This document shows, piece by piece, positions 25,178-33,821 of a stretch of DNA of 64,000 nucleotides (within the stretch, counting starts at the first letter, position 1; each line of letters starts with the position of its first letter). The notes below the pieces were generated by a model. That model ran no database searches, was not told the DNA's origin, and was given only the letters and a program-made list of their open reading frames with translations. The DNA is taken from contig NZ_NWTI01000009.1 of the NCBI RefSeq assembly GCF_002531575.1, positions 62,001-126,000 of the forward strand. The letters run 5' to 3'. The position numbers and the translations under genes are program-made. The stretch is from Bradyrhizobium sp. Y36 (lineage in GTDB: Bacteria; Pseudomonadota; Alphaproteobacteria; Rhizobiales; Xanthobacteraceae).

Positions 25178-27031
25178 ATGTCAGCGGAAAGACACAAGAC
25201 CGGTGCGGCCGGCGATCCTACGGTCGATGTTGCCGCACTCCGCGCGCGCTATCGCGACGAGCGCGACCGCCGTTTGCGCGCCGAGGGCAAGGCTCAGTAT
25301 GTCGAGGTGACAGGCGAGTTCGGCCGCTATCTCGACGATCCCTGGGCCGATCCCGGATTTGCGCGCGCAGCCGTCAGCGACGAGGCCGAGGTGCTCGTCG
25401 TCGGCGGCGGCTTTGGCGGGCTGCTCTGTGGCGCGCGTTTGCGCGAAGCCGGTATCGACGATTTCCGCATCGTGGAAAAGGCCGCCGATTTCGGCGGCAC
25501 CTGGTACTGGAATCGTTATCCCGGTGCGGCCTGCGATACCGAGAGTTACATTTATCTGCCGCTGCTGGAAGAGACCGGCTACATGCCGGTGCGCAAATAC
25601 GCCCGGGCGCCGGAGATCTACGAGCATTCCCGCCGCATCGGCCGTCACTTCAAGCTCTATGAGCGCGCGCTGTTTCAGACCGTCATCTCGCGAATGACAT
25701 GGCAGGAGCAGGAGGCGCGCTGGCTGGTCGAGACCGATCGCGGCGACCGGATCCGCGCACGCTTCGTCATTCTCGCCGGCGGTCCGCTCAGCCGGCCGAA
25801 GCTGCCGGGCATTCCCGGCATCGAGACTTTCAAAGGCCACAGTTTCCATACCAGCCGCTGGGATTACGGCTACACCGGCGGCAATGCGGATGGTGATCTG
25901 ACCGGCCTTGCCGGCAAGCGGGTCGGCATTATCGGCACCGGCGCCACCGCCGTGCAGTGCGTGCCGCATCTCGGCCGTGCGGCGAAGGAGCTCTACGTCT
26001 TCCAGCGCACACCGTCGGCAATCGGTGTGCGCGACGACCGCCCGACCGATGCGGGCTGGGCGCAGGGCCTGAGGCCCGGTTGGCAGCGCGAGCGCATGGA
26101 CAATTTCACCGCCGTGATATCAGGCGAGCCGTTCGAGCGGGACCTGGTGCAGGACGGCTGGACGGGCCTGCTCGGCGAGATCCTGCTGGCGCCGCGCCGT
26201 CAGCCGCAGCCGGTGACCTCGATGGAGGAGGCGCTGAAGGTCATCGAGCAGGCCGACTACCGCAAGATGGAGGAGATCCGCGCCCGGGTCGATGCGGTCG
26301 TCAGGGACAAGGCGACCGCGGACGCGCTCAAGCCCTGGTACAAGGCGTTCTGCAAGCGGCCGTGCTTTCACGACGAATATCTCGACACCTTCAATCGTCC
26401 GAATGTGCATCTCGTCGACACCCAAGGGCAGGGTGTCGAACGCATCACGGAGAACGCCGTCGTCGCGGGCGGCAAGGCTTATGAGCTCGACTGCCTGATC
26501 TACGCCAGCGGTTTCGAGGTCGGCACCGATTACGCGCGGCGCATGGGTTTCGAGGTTTACGGCCGCGACGGCGTGAGCCTGTCCGAACGCTGGCAGGGCG
26601 GCGTCAAGACCATGCACGGCTTCTACAGCCGCGGCTTCCCGAACTGCTTCCTGATCGTCACCGTGCAGGCCGGGCAGAGCGCCAACTTCCCGCACATCAT
26701 CGACGAGCAATCCCGGCACATCGCCTACGTCATCGACCAGGCTCGCAAGCGGGGTGCGCGGACGCTCGAGCCGACGCTCGCGGCCGAGAACGCCTGGGTC
26801 GACGAGGTCGTCAAGGCGGCGATCGGCCGCCAGACCTATCTCGCCGAATGCACGCCCGGATACTACAACAACGAAGGCGTGTTCGACCCGGTCGCGGCCA
26901 GAAACAGCCAGTATTGGCGTGGGCCGATGGCGTTCCTGCGGCTGCTCGACAAATGGCGGAAGGAGGGCAAGCTGGAGGGCCTCGAACTGACCGCTGGGGA
27001 CGGCTCGCCAGTTCCGGCTCGCACGACATGA
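25178..27031 (+). CDS. Baeyer-Villiger-type flavin monooxygenase
   Basis: 617 residues. The FAD Rossmann motif VVGGGFGG is at about 73-80, the NADPH motif [10 protein letters not shown] at about 251-260, and between them the Baeyer-Villiger fingerprint [12 protein letters not shown] at about 218-229. [15 protein letters not shown] is also typical of cyclohexanone-type monooxygenases. The extended N terminus (about 60 residues before the Rossmann fold) is like the larger steroid or phenylacetone-type members. It would insert oxygen next to a ketone. The next gene overlaps its stop by four bases, so the pair is coupled. Confidence 0.88.
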   Translation: MSAERHKTGAAGDPTVDVAALRARYRDERDRRLRAEGKAQYVEVTGEFGRYLDDPWADPGFARAAVSDEAEVLVVGGGFGGLLCGARLREAGIDDFRIVEKAADFGGTWYWNRYPGAACDTESYIYLPLLEETGYMPVRKYARAPEIYEHSRRIGRHFKLYERALFQTVISRMTWQEQEARWLVETDRGDRIRARFVILAGGPLSRPKLPGIPGIETFKGHSFHTSRWDYGYTGGNADGDLTGLAGKRVGIIGTGATAVQCVPHLGRAAKELYVFQRTPSAIGVRDDRPTDAGWAQGLRPGWQRERMDNFTAVISGEPFERDLVQDGWTGLLGEILLAPRRQPQPVTSMEEALKVIEQADYRKMEEIRARVDAVVRDKATADALKPWYKAFCKRPCFHDEYLDTFNRPNVHLVDTQGQGVERITENAVVAGGKAYELDCLIYASGFEVGTDYARRMGFEVYGRDGVSLSERWQGGVKTMHGFYSRGFPNCFLIVTVQAGQSANFPHIIDEQSRHIAYVIDQARKRGARTLEPTLAAENAWVDEVVKAAIGRQTYLAECTPGYYNNEGVFDPVAARNSQYWRGPMAFLRLLDKWRKEGKLEGLELTAGDGSPVPARTT

Positions 27032-27831
27032 TCCCGGCCCCAACAGGTGCGACGCGGCTCTATGTTATCGTTGGTGATCCCATCGCCCAGGTGCGCTCGC
27101 CGGCCGGCGTCAGTGCCGCCGTTGCCGCGCGGGGGCACGATGGCATTCTCGTGCCCGTTCAGGTCGCGCCGGCGGATTTGCCCGATTTCCTTTCGGTCGC
27201 GACGCGGCTGACGAATCTCGACGGCATCGTCGTGACCATTCCGCATAAGTTCGCCTGCTACCAGGCCTGTACGAGTGCGACCGATCGCGCTCATTTCCTG
27301 GGTGTCGTGAACCTGATGCGGCGGCGCGCCGATGGCTCGTGGCATGGCGACATGGTGGATGGTCTCGGCTTCGTCGGTGCGGCACGGGCGAAGGGGATCG
27401 CTCCCGCGGGCATGCAGGCGCTGCTTGTCGGCGCAGGCGGTGCGGGGTCGGCGATTGCACTCGAACTGGTCGAGGCCGGCGTCAGCGAGCTTGCCATTCA
27501 TGATGGCCTGGCCGAGCGCCGCGACGCGCTGATCGGTCGGCTCAACGGTCTCGGCAAAGCGCCCGTGCGGGCCGGCACCATGGATCCCTCCGGCTTCGAT
27601 TTTGTCGCCAATGCGACGCCAGCAGGGATGAAAGAAGGCGATCCGCTGCCGGTCGATGTCGCGCGGCTCGCGCCGTCGGCCTATTGCGGCTGCGTCATCA
27701 CCAGGCCCGAGGTCTCGCCCTTCATCGCGGCCGCCCGCAGCATCGGCTGTGTCACGGGCACCGGCACGGACATGTATCAGCAGCACCAAGCCATCATGGT
27801 GGATTTCCTGCTGGAAACGGACGAGGCGTGA
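27028..27831 (+). CDS. AroE-like (shikimate/quinate dehydrogenase fold) protein
   Basis: 267 residues with the shikimate dehydrogenase fold: an N-terminal [10 protein letters not shown] block, VTIPHK with the catalytic lysine, GDMVDGLGF with the catalytic Asp, and the NADP turn [14 protein letters not shown] (about 131-144). The pocket differs from true AroE: the Ser-x-Ser and His-Asn of the first motif are replaced, Asn-Thr before the catalytic Asp reads Met-Val, and the end motif is [13 protein letters not shown]. It is therefore probably a dehydrogenase for another hydroxy or keto compound linked to the monooxygenase it overlaps (inference). Confidence 0.8.
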   Translation: MIPAPTGATRLYVIVGDPIAQVRSPAGVSAAVAARGHDGILVPVQVAPADLPDFLSVATRLTNLDGIVVTIPHKFACYQACTSATDRAHFLGVVNLMRRRADGSWHGDMVDGLGFVGAARAKGIAPAGMQALLVGAGGAGSAIALELVEAGVSELAIHDGLAERRDALIGRLNGLGKAPVRAGTMDPSGFDFVANATPAGMKEGDPLPVDVARLAPSAYCGCVITRPEVSPFIAAARSIGCVTGTGTDMYQQHQAIMVDFLLETDEA

Positions 27832-27950
27832 CCGCTGGTGTCAAGGGCTTTGACTGGATTGATTGTAGCCGCCGGGACTTGAGCGATGGCAACTGACGTA
27901 GGATCATGTGCTCGCGCGAGCCGGTCGCGCACCAGCAAAGGGAACGCGCA

Positions 27951-28766
27951 ATGATCAAGGGCAGAACAGTCGCAACGGCGGTGATTGGCGCGACCGCGCT
28001 GCTCCTCTCTCTGCCCATGGCCGAGGCCGCCACGTGCGGCAACGGGCCCGGCGGCTTCGAGGCCTGGAAGCGCGAGTTCAGTGCGGAGGCGCAAGGCAAG
28101 GGCATTGGCCAGACGGCGCTCGCGGCCCTGATGCAGGCCAATTACGCCAGCGCGACCATCGCGGCCGATCGCGGCCAGCGCAGCTTCTCGCTGACGCTCG
28201 ATCAGTTCCTCGCCAAGCGCGGTGCCACCACCATCGTCGCCAAGGGGCGGCAGCTCAAGCAATCGCAGGCAGCCTTGTTCGCCTCCATCCAGCAGCGCTA
28301 TGGCGTCCCGCCCGGACCCTTGATCGCAATCTGGGGCATGGAGACCGGCTTCGGCAGCCAGCGCGGCAATCAGAACATGCTGTCGTCGATCGCAACCCTT
28401 GCCTATGACTGCCGCCGTCCCGAATTCTTCACCGACCAGCTCTATGCGGCCCTGAAGCTGATCGACCGCGGCACGCTGTCGGGGGCGACGCGCGGCTCCA
28501 TGCATGGCGAGGTCGGTCAGACCCAGTTCATGCCCAAGAACATCCTGGCCTATGGCACCGGCAATCTCGAAGTTGCCGCCAATGCCCTGAACTCGACGGC
28601 GAATTTCCTCAAAGCCCATGGCTGGCGCGCGGGAGCCGGATACCAGCCCGGCGAGCCGAATTTCGCCGCCATCGAGGCTTGGAACGCGGCGGGCGTCTAT
28701 CAGAAGGCAATCGCGCTGATGGGCCGGCAGATCGATGAGGGCGGAGGGGCGGCCGCCTCGCGCTGA
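27951..28766 (+). CDS. MltB-like lytic murein transglycosylase
   Basis: 271 residues. The signal peptide (about 1-27, ending MAEAA-TC) is followed by the SLT_2 / GH103 domain: WKREFSAEAQGKGI, then the catalytic glutamate in IWGMETGFGS (about residue 129), GEVGQTQFMPKN and NSTANFLKAHGW. The enzyme cleaves peptidoglycan to 1,6-anhydromuropeptides in the periplasm. It lacks the C-terminal peptidoglycan-binding domain of longer homologues. ATG 27951 is preferred over 27906 because AAAGGGA precedes it and it begins the leader. Confidence 0.87.
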   Translation: MIKGRTVATAVIGATALLLSLPMAEAATCGNGPGGFEAWKREFSAEAQGKGIGQTALAALMQANYASATIAADRGQRSFSLTLDQFLAKRGATTIVAKGRQLKQSQAALFASIQQRYGVPPGPLIAIWGMETGFGSQRGNQNMLSSIATLAYDCRRPEFFTDQLYAALKLIDRGTLSGATRGSMHGEVGQTQFMPKNILAYGTGNLEVAANALNSTANFLKAHGWRAGAGYQPGEPNFAAIEAWNAAGVYQKAIALMGRQIDEGGGAAASR

Positions 28767-28954
28767 CAGGGAGCCGCGCTTCGAACGGGCTCCAGATTCT
28801 CGTTTTGACGCGTCGAACCGGCATTCGCTTCGCTCGAAAGCGTTCCTGCTCAGCAAGGCGTGATGCGCCGGCGCGAGAAAGTTGTTGCCATTGGGAACGG
28901 ACGGCACGAGGTTTGCTTTGATCAGATTCAGGGCTGGGCATGAGGAGACTCACC

Positions 28955-29176
28955 ATGGCAACCCAGATCGTGATGGACCAGACTGGCGATACGCGCCACG
29001 AGTTTGATCCTGGCAATGCCGAAGCGCTGGCGCGAGCCGAACGGCGCTTTCGGGAGCTGACCGGCGCTGGCTTCACCGCCGCCCTTCGAAACGGACCTGG
29101 CGAAGTCACCCGCATCAGATCATTCGACCCGACCGCGCAGGAAACGCTGTTCTATCCGCGCCTGGTCGGCGGCTGA
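28955..29176 (+). CDS. Small hypothetical protein
   Basis: 73 residues. MATQIVMDQTGDTRHEFDP leads into an amphipathic helix (EALARAERRFRELTGAGFTA) and a short strand-rich end (EVTRIRSFDP, ETLFYPRLVGG). It has no leader or membrane helix and I do not know its function; the pattern looks like a conserved rhizobial protein. ATG 28955 is chosen over 28940 because GAGGAGACTCACC lies in front. It is 12 bases before the next gene, so the two are probably one operon. Confidence 0.65.
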   Translation: MATQIVMDQTGDTRHEFDPGNAEALARAERRFRELTGAGFTAALRNGPGEVTRIRSFDPTAQETLFYPRLVGG

Positions 29177-29188
29177 TCTGAGCTGCTC

Positions 29189-29611
29189 ATGATCGCGGCA
29201 GTTTGGCTCCGCGCGCCGGCGCGTGCGCGTTTGCATGCGCTGCGTGAACTCTATCGGCGGTTCTTCGGCGAGAACACGCCGGACGCACGTGGCCGCCGGC
29301 TTCTGGCCGAATGGCTGTCGCCGGCGCAGCGCGCCCAGTTCGAGCAGCACCGCTATTTCGACGTCGTCGGCTGCGATACCGGCAAGACCTATCGCATCCA
29401 CTATGGTACGGCCGCCAATGTCCACGAGATCGACGAGGCCGGTATAGCGACAATGGGGTGGTGCTTCGTCCCGTCAGGTTTTCTGGTTCCGGGCGACGTG
29501 ATGCTGGCGCAGAAGATCGCGCTCGAGACGGACGAGCAGGGGGCGTTGGCACTTGCCAACCGGTTTCCACCGGCAACGCATTCGGAGCATTTCTACCGGC
29601 GGCCGTTCTAG
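29189..29611 (+). CDS. Hypothetical protein
   Basis: 140 residues, no leader. An Arg-rich N-terminal helix region (ARARLHALRELYRRFF) is followed by WLSPAQRAQFEQHRYFDVVG, a strand-rich centre (GKTYRIHYG, NVHEID) and GWCFVPSGFLVPGDVMLAQ. I have no domain name for it. Its position 12 bases after the 73-residue gene implies cotranscription and perhaps a joint role. Confidence 0.65.
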   Translation: MIAAVWLRAPARARLHALRELYRRFFGENTPDARGRRLLAEWLSPAQRAQFEQHRYFDVVGCDTGKTYRIHYGTAANVHEIDEAGIATMGWCFVPSGFLVPGDVMLAQKIALETDEQGALALANRFPPATHSEHFYRRPF

Positions 29612-29690
29612 CCGCGGGAGAATCCGATCGCTCCTCGATGGTCACCCTCCCTTCGGGCGACGTACCAGCGGACCGGCTGACGGCGATCCA

Positions 29691-29783
29691 TCAAGAGTGC
29701 GTGGTGCGATAGGCATCCAACGCATGCGCCGCGAAGACGCCGATGCTGCAAAGGGCGAGCAGTGCGGAGATCAGCTCGATCAT
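29691..29783 (-). CDS. Membrane micropeptide
   Basis: 30 codons. The peptide is one hydrophobic helix (IELISALLALCSIGVFAAHA) with a short polar tail (LDAYRTTHS), so it should be a single-pass membrane peptide. AGGAGG lies about seven bases before ATG 29783, a strong ribosome site. Its ATG overlaps the stop of another micro-ORF (ATGA at 29780-29783), which suggests translational coupling. No function is known to me. Confidence 0.65.
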   Translation of the reverse strand: MIELISALLALCSIGVFAAHALDAYRTTHS

Positions 29784-29863
29784 AGCTCGTCCTCCTGTGG
29801 GGGTTGGGCGACGAGGTTTTGACAGCAGGAATATTCGTAGATCAGATCGAGGAGGAATTGCAT
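29780..29863 (-). CDS. Micro-ORF coupled to membrane micropeptide
   Basis: 27 codons: MQFLLDLIYEYSCCQ then an acidic tail QEDEL. A moderate site AGGGA lies upstream. The stop overlaps the start of the 30-residue membrane peptide by the ATGA arrangement, and the tail codons contain that gene's AGGAGG. It may be a coupled small protein or only a leader that sets translation of the next one. The twin cysteines are notable in so short a peptide. Confidence 0.45.
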   Translation of the reverse strand: MQFLLDLIYEYSCCQNLVAQPPQEDEL

Positions 29864-30100
29864 GGTGGCCGTCCCTGTATCTATTTTGACAACCACTTAA
29901 CCGGCGATCTGTTTCAGGCGTGTTTCGTCGCATCCGGAATGGGGTTTCGCAGGGAACACTCGGGCCGGCGTTGTGCGCTGCGGTCTCGCCAAAATGCCGC
30001 GGCCCGAGAGGGGCGCGGGCCCGTCTTTCGGCTGCCGCCGGCCCTTGCGGCTCTCTCCCGGAGGTGGTCATCTCAGCTCGGGAACGCGCTGGAGGCTGCC

Positions 30101-30598
30101 ATGAAACGATTCCTTCTCGCCGTTTTGCTGACCGCGGGCGCCTTAACGGCCGGGCCGGCGCTTGCGCAGCAATCCAAGGTCGGCGACTGGACCATCGAAA
30201 AGCGGACGCAGGATACGCACTGTAATGCGAGCCGCGGCTACAAGGACAAGGACGACGAGAACCGCGACTACGTCATCGTGATCACCTATTCCGAGAAGGC
30301 GATCGTCATCGTGATGATCTACGACGGCTGGGAATGGGAGAAGGTCGGCGAGATCCTCCGGGCCGATGTCAGTACCGACGATGCGGACATCATGAAGAAG
30401 GCGAAGTGGGAGGTCATGGACAAGACCACCGTGCGCGGCATCTTCGAGTACGACCAGTCGATGATGGACCGCCTGTCGAAGGCAAAGCGCCTCACGCTCG
30501 ACTTCGAGGACGATGACGACGACAGTATCGAGATGCAGGTCCCGCGTGCCGGCGAAGCGCTGGCGGCGTTGAAGTTCTGCGAGGAGAACCGGAAATAG
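30101..30598 (+). CDS. Secreted acidic hypothetical protein
   Basis: 165 residues. A clear signal peptide (about 1-22, ending PALAQ) precedes GDWTIEKRTQDTHCNA, a strand-rich core (YVIVITYSEKAIVIVMIYDG) and an acidic stretch (DFEDDDDDSIEMQ), ending ALAALKFCEENRK. Two cysteines near the ends of the mature chain could form a disulfide. The GDW...C start recalls the invasion-associated-locus-B-like proteins of rhizobia, but I would not assign it. GGAGG precedes ATG 30101; upstream open frame is not part of it. Confidence 0.7.
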   Translation: MKRFLLAVLLTAGALTAGPALAQQSKVGDWTIEKRTQDTHCNASRGYKDKDDENRDYVIVITYSEKAIVIVMIYDGWEWEKVGEILRADVSTDDADIMKKAKWEVMDKTTVRGIFEYDQSMMDRLSKAKRLTLDFEDDDDDSIEMQVPRAGEALAALKFCEENRK

Positions 30599-30902
30599 GT
30601 TGCCGGTGCCGGCCGTGAAGGCGGCAAGACGGCGGCCTTGAAGTCGATCGCAGCGAGCAGGCGCGTGACTCTTCGCACACAGTCCGCGCGCTGTTCGCAT
30701 TTATCCTAGTCTTTGGCGAAACCGTCCAAGCCGCCCCCTGCGGTTGACGTTACGCAAGGACGATGTTCGATATTCCAGCATCCAGCTGCAACGTATTTTC
30801 AGTGTCGAAGGCGGCAATTGACCGGCCCGTCTTCTCCGCCAGTTCCCGGATCGCGGGCCCTTCGTCTCGCGCGGGCTACACGCAGATCGCGTCGTCCGCC
30901 CG
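30599..30902. other. Intergenic region without recognised genes
   Basis: About 300 bases between the secreted protein and the first LuxR-type regulator. I see no convincing small gene, terminator or operator; short G+C-rich inverted segments near 30612-30636 have no T-run. It presumably holds the promoter of the regulator. Confidence 0.4.
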
Positions 30903-32042
30903 ATGACGACCCACCAGGCAAATCGGTTCTCGTCCCTCATCGGCGAGATCTACGATGCGGCGATCGACCCCGCATTGCGCAGCAGCGCGCTGGAGCAGGT
31001 TGCGCATTTCGTCGGCGGTTGTGCCGCGATGATCGTCTCCAGGGATACGGCGCGGCTCTCGATCGAGATTCACCAGCATTTCGGAACCGATGCCCGCTTC
31101 CGCCAGCTCTACCGTGACCGCTATGTGGAGCTCGACCTTCTGCTCGATCGTCATCTCAATCTCGCCCCCGAGCAGACGATCGGCGTGACCGACATCATGC
31201 CCCATGAGGAATTTCTGGCGACGAGCTTCTATCGCGAATGGGTGGAACCGCAGGGGGCGATAGACCTCGCGACCATCGCGCTGGAGAAGACGGCCGCCCG
31301 CACCACGATCCTCCAGGTGTTGCGCCATCGCTCCCGTGGAACCGTCGACGACGCGATGCGTGAGCGCATGCGGCTGCTCGCTCCGCACATTCAGCGATCG
31401 CAGATCATGGGCCGGCAGATTCGGGCTCGTTCGCATACGGTAGACGATCTCGCCGATGTTCTCGACGGATTGAACACGGCGATCTGCCTGCTCGACGCAG
31501 ACGGCCGGGTTGTCCATGCCAACGCGGCGTGCCGTCAGCTGTTCGCCGATGCCAATCTGCTCGCGATGGTCGGCGACAGGATCGTGGCCCGCAACACCCA
31601 GACCGACAAAATATTCCGCGGCTTGTGCGAAATCGATGGAGGGCCCCGTCGTCAGATCGAGCTTGCGACATCGGCCGATGGACAGCATTATCTGCTTCAT
31701 GCCGTTCCGCTGAAGCGGGATCGCAGTCTGCCACGGGATATCGCAGCCACGATGCTCTTCGTTCAAAGAGCTTCCATGCTGCCGTTACTCGCAGCCGACG
31801 CGATCGCAGCAGCGTTCAGGCTGACGCCATCCGAACTGCGCGTGCTGATGGCAATCATCGAGATTGGCGGCGTTCCCGACATCGCCGCAAAGCTCGGCAT
31901 TGCCGAGACGACGGTAAAAACGCATCTCGGCCGTTTGTTCGAGAAGACGGGCGCCGGCAGGCAGGCCGATCTGGTGAAGATCGCCGCAGGCTTTGCCGTG
32001 CCCTTCGCGCGGCGGATGAGCGGAGATGACAGGGCCACGTGA
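30903..32042 (+). CDS. LuxR-type HTH regulator (paralogue 1)
   Basis: 379 residues. The C-terminal LuxR/GerE helix-turn-helix (about 308-365) reads LTPSELRVLMAIIEIGGVPD, IAAKLGIAETTVKTHLGRLF and EKTGAGRQADLV. The N-terminal half (IGEIYDAAIDPALR, EFLATSFYREWVEPQG) is a conserved sensor-like domain shared with two more regulators downstream, and a PAS-like middle (ICLLDADGRVVHANAACRQLF) follows. There is no response-regulator receiver domain and no acyl-homoserine-lactone domain. It is a transcription regulator with unknown signal. Confidence 0.85.
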   Translation: MTTHQANRFSSLIGEIYDAAIDPALRSSALEQVAHFVGGCAAMIVSRDTARLSIEIHQHFGTDARFRQLYRDRYVELDLLLDRHLNLAPEQTIGVTDIMPHEEFLATSFYREWVEPQGAIDLATIALEKTAARTTILQVLRHRSRGTVDDAMRERMRLLAPHIQRSQIMGRQIRARSHTVDDLADVLDGLNTAICLLDADGRVVHANAACRQLFADANLLAMVGDRIVARNTQTDKIFRGLCEIDGGPRRQIELATSADGQHYLLHAVPLKRDRSLPRDIAATMLFVQRASMLPLLAADAIAAAFRLTPSELRVLMAIIEIGGVPDIAAKLGIAETTVKTHLGRLFEKTGAGRQADLVKIAAGFAVPFARRMSGDDRAT

Positions 32043-32271
32043 TACGTCGTTGCGTGGCTCGATGTTGCGCGCCGCGCTCTCAATCCATTGTGATGGCGCG
32101 GACTCGCGGGTCCTCCGAACGCAGGACGCGAGTCATCCGAGACTTTCGTATATCAGCGCTCCTGAAAAGAAGAGCAGCGTACGCCGCACGAGCATGCCGC
32201 GACGGCATCGAACGCGCGTATGAGGAAACGACAGTGTATTGCCGGCCTGCTCGTCGGTTGGAGAGATTGCA

Positions 32272-33246
32272 GTGAGCAGCATGGGTGATTTTTCCGTTCT
32301 CAGTGTTTCAACGAACGAAATTCCAGAAGGCGAGCGTATCTCGATGCTTCGCGATTTCTATTGTCGCGGGGTGCTGAAGGCAGAGGTCGAGGCAAGGGAA
32401 GGAAAGCCGGCTGCGGCGAGCTTCACGTCTCACGTCCTGCCGGAGGCCCAGCTGTTGATCGGAGGGTTGTGCGGAGCGCGGGTCATTCGCACCAAGCAAC
32501 TGGTGGCCGACGGCGATGACAGTCTCGCCCTGATCGTGAACAGGTCCGGCGTCCTCGGGATATCCGAGCGGGGACACGATCTGAGGCTCCATGCAGGCGA
32601 GGCGGTCCTGACGAGCGCGGAGGACGTCACGACGTTCGAGCGATTGTTGCTGGGCAGCTGCTTCTCGCTACGCGTGCCGAGACGGGTGCTGGCGCCGATG
32701 ATCGTGGACGTCGATGATGCCGTGATGCGCGTCATGCCTGAGAGTTCCACCGGGCTCAGGCTGCTGGTCGACTACGCGGCGACGCTGGTGCGGGAGAAGG
32801 CGTTTGCGACGCCTGAGCTCCGGCAGCTCGGGGTCGGGCATCTGCACGATCTGCTGGCGCTCGTCCTCGGTGCGACCGGCGAGGTGCGGGAGTTGGCCGG
32901 ACGGCGCGGCGTCAAGGCGGCCCGGCTCCAGAAAGCGAAAGTCTCGATTGCCAACAATTGCTGGCGGCAGGATCTGTCGGTGGCCTCGGTTGCCCAGGAG
33001 CTCGGCGTGACGCCGCGATATCTCCAGCGCCTGTTCGAGGCCGACGGAAAGACCTTCTCGTCCTTCCTGATCGAGCAGCGCGTCAAGCGCGCGCATCGCA
33101 TGCTGAGGGAACCCGGATACGCCGAACGAACGGTGAGCTCGATCGCCTACGACGTCGGCTTCGGCGATCTCTCGTACTTCAATCGTTGCTTCCGGCGAAC
33201 CTATAACGCGACGCCGAGCGACATCAGGAGCGGCGAGGTGGCGTGA
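32272..33246 (+). CDS. AraC-family transcription regulator
   Basis: About 324 residues. The N-terminal part is an AraC-binding-like domain (cupin-type; LALIVNRSGVLGISERGHDL, LRLHAGEAVLTS). The C-terminal pair of helix-turn-helix motifs is SVASVAQELGVTPRYLQRLF and SSIAYDVGFGDLSYFNRCFR, the second matching the family signature. GTG 32272 is chosen because GGAGAG lies before it; ATG 32281 in the same frame is the alternative. It stands between two regulators of the LuxR family and near the autotransporter, which it may control (inference). Confidence 0.85.
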   Translation: MSSMGDFSVLSVSTNEIPEGERISMLRDFYCRGVLKAEVEAREGKPAAASFTSHVLPEAQLLIGGLCGARVIRTKQLVADGDDSLALIVNRSGVLGISERGHDLRLHAGEAVLTSAEDVTTFERLLLGSCFSLRVPRRVLAPMIVDVDDAVMRVMPESSTGLRLLVDYAATLVREKAFATPELRQLGVGHLHDLLALVLGATGEVRELAGRRGVKAARLQKAKVSIANNCWRQDLSVASVAQELGVTPRYLQRLFEADGKTFSSFLIEQRVKRAHRMLREPGYAERTVSSIAYDVGFGDLSYFNRCFRRTYNATPSDIRSGEVA

Positions 33247-33368
33247 CCACGCGCGACTGAATTCCAGCCATCTGCCGATTTCAATCAGCAAACGGGGATC
33301 CGACGTGATCCCTGATTGCGAAACCATGACCCAAGCATTGCGTGCGGCATCCGCAGCCGGAGTATTGA

Positions 33369-33617
33369 ATGCGCCGTTTCTTTTTCGACCTCCTGGTCGG
33401 CAATATCGTGAAGATCGATCCCGGCGGCATGGTGTTCGAGCAGACCAGCGCGACCTTCGTCGTTGCCGACGAGATGGCAAGGCATCTGTTCGTCTGGCGC
33501 GACGATCTGCGCGATCGCGACGCCTTTATCCGCGTCAGGGACGCTGGCGGGAACGAGATCTACCGCGCGCCGGTCTGGGCGGAGAATTCAGAGAAGGTCG
33601 GCTGGGACCGGGCGTAG
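33369..33617 (+). CDS. Small DUF6894-like protein
   Basis: 82 residues: MRRFFFDLLVGN, a central EMARHLFVWRDDLRDRD and a strand RVRDAGGNEIYRAPV. The pattern of an aromatic start, a middle helix and a final strand with RDxxG resembles the small DUF6894 proteins common in Bradyrhizobium. Function unknown. It has no leader. The start codon context is weak. It lies between the AraC gene and the autotransporter. Confidence 0.6.
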   Translation: MRRFFFDLLVGNIVKIDPGGMVFEQTSATFVVADEMARHLFVWRDDLRDRDAFIRVRDAGGNEIYRAPVWAENSEKVGWDRA

Positions 33618-33821
33618 CTCCTTCGGGGAAGGTGTCGCAATTGCGCACCAGTGCTGCACGAAGCCGCTTCGGTTCGTTGTGAGACAAAATCCGGTCGCAT
33701 CAGTCCAAGTCGGCGGCGGTGCTCGTCTCTAGCCTGACGCTCTGCGAATCCAAATTCGCGGGAACCGTCCTTCTTCGATCGGAGGAGGTGGACGAGGCAT
33801 ACCTTTGACGAGGGACTGGGA

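Noticed and set aside
28894-28915. GGAAC-containing EcfG-like promoter before the 73-residue gene
   Set aside because: The distance from GGAAC to the next GTT is about 13 bases, not 16-17.
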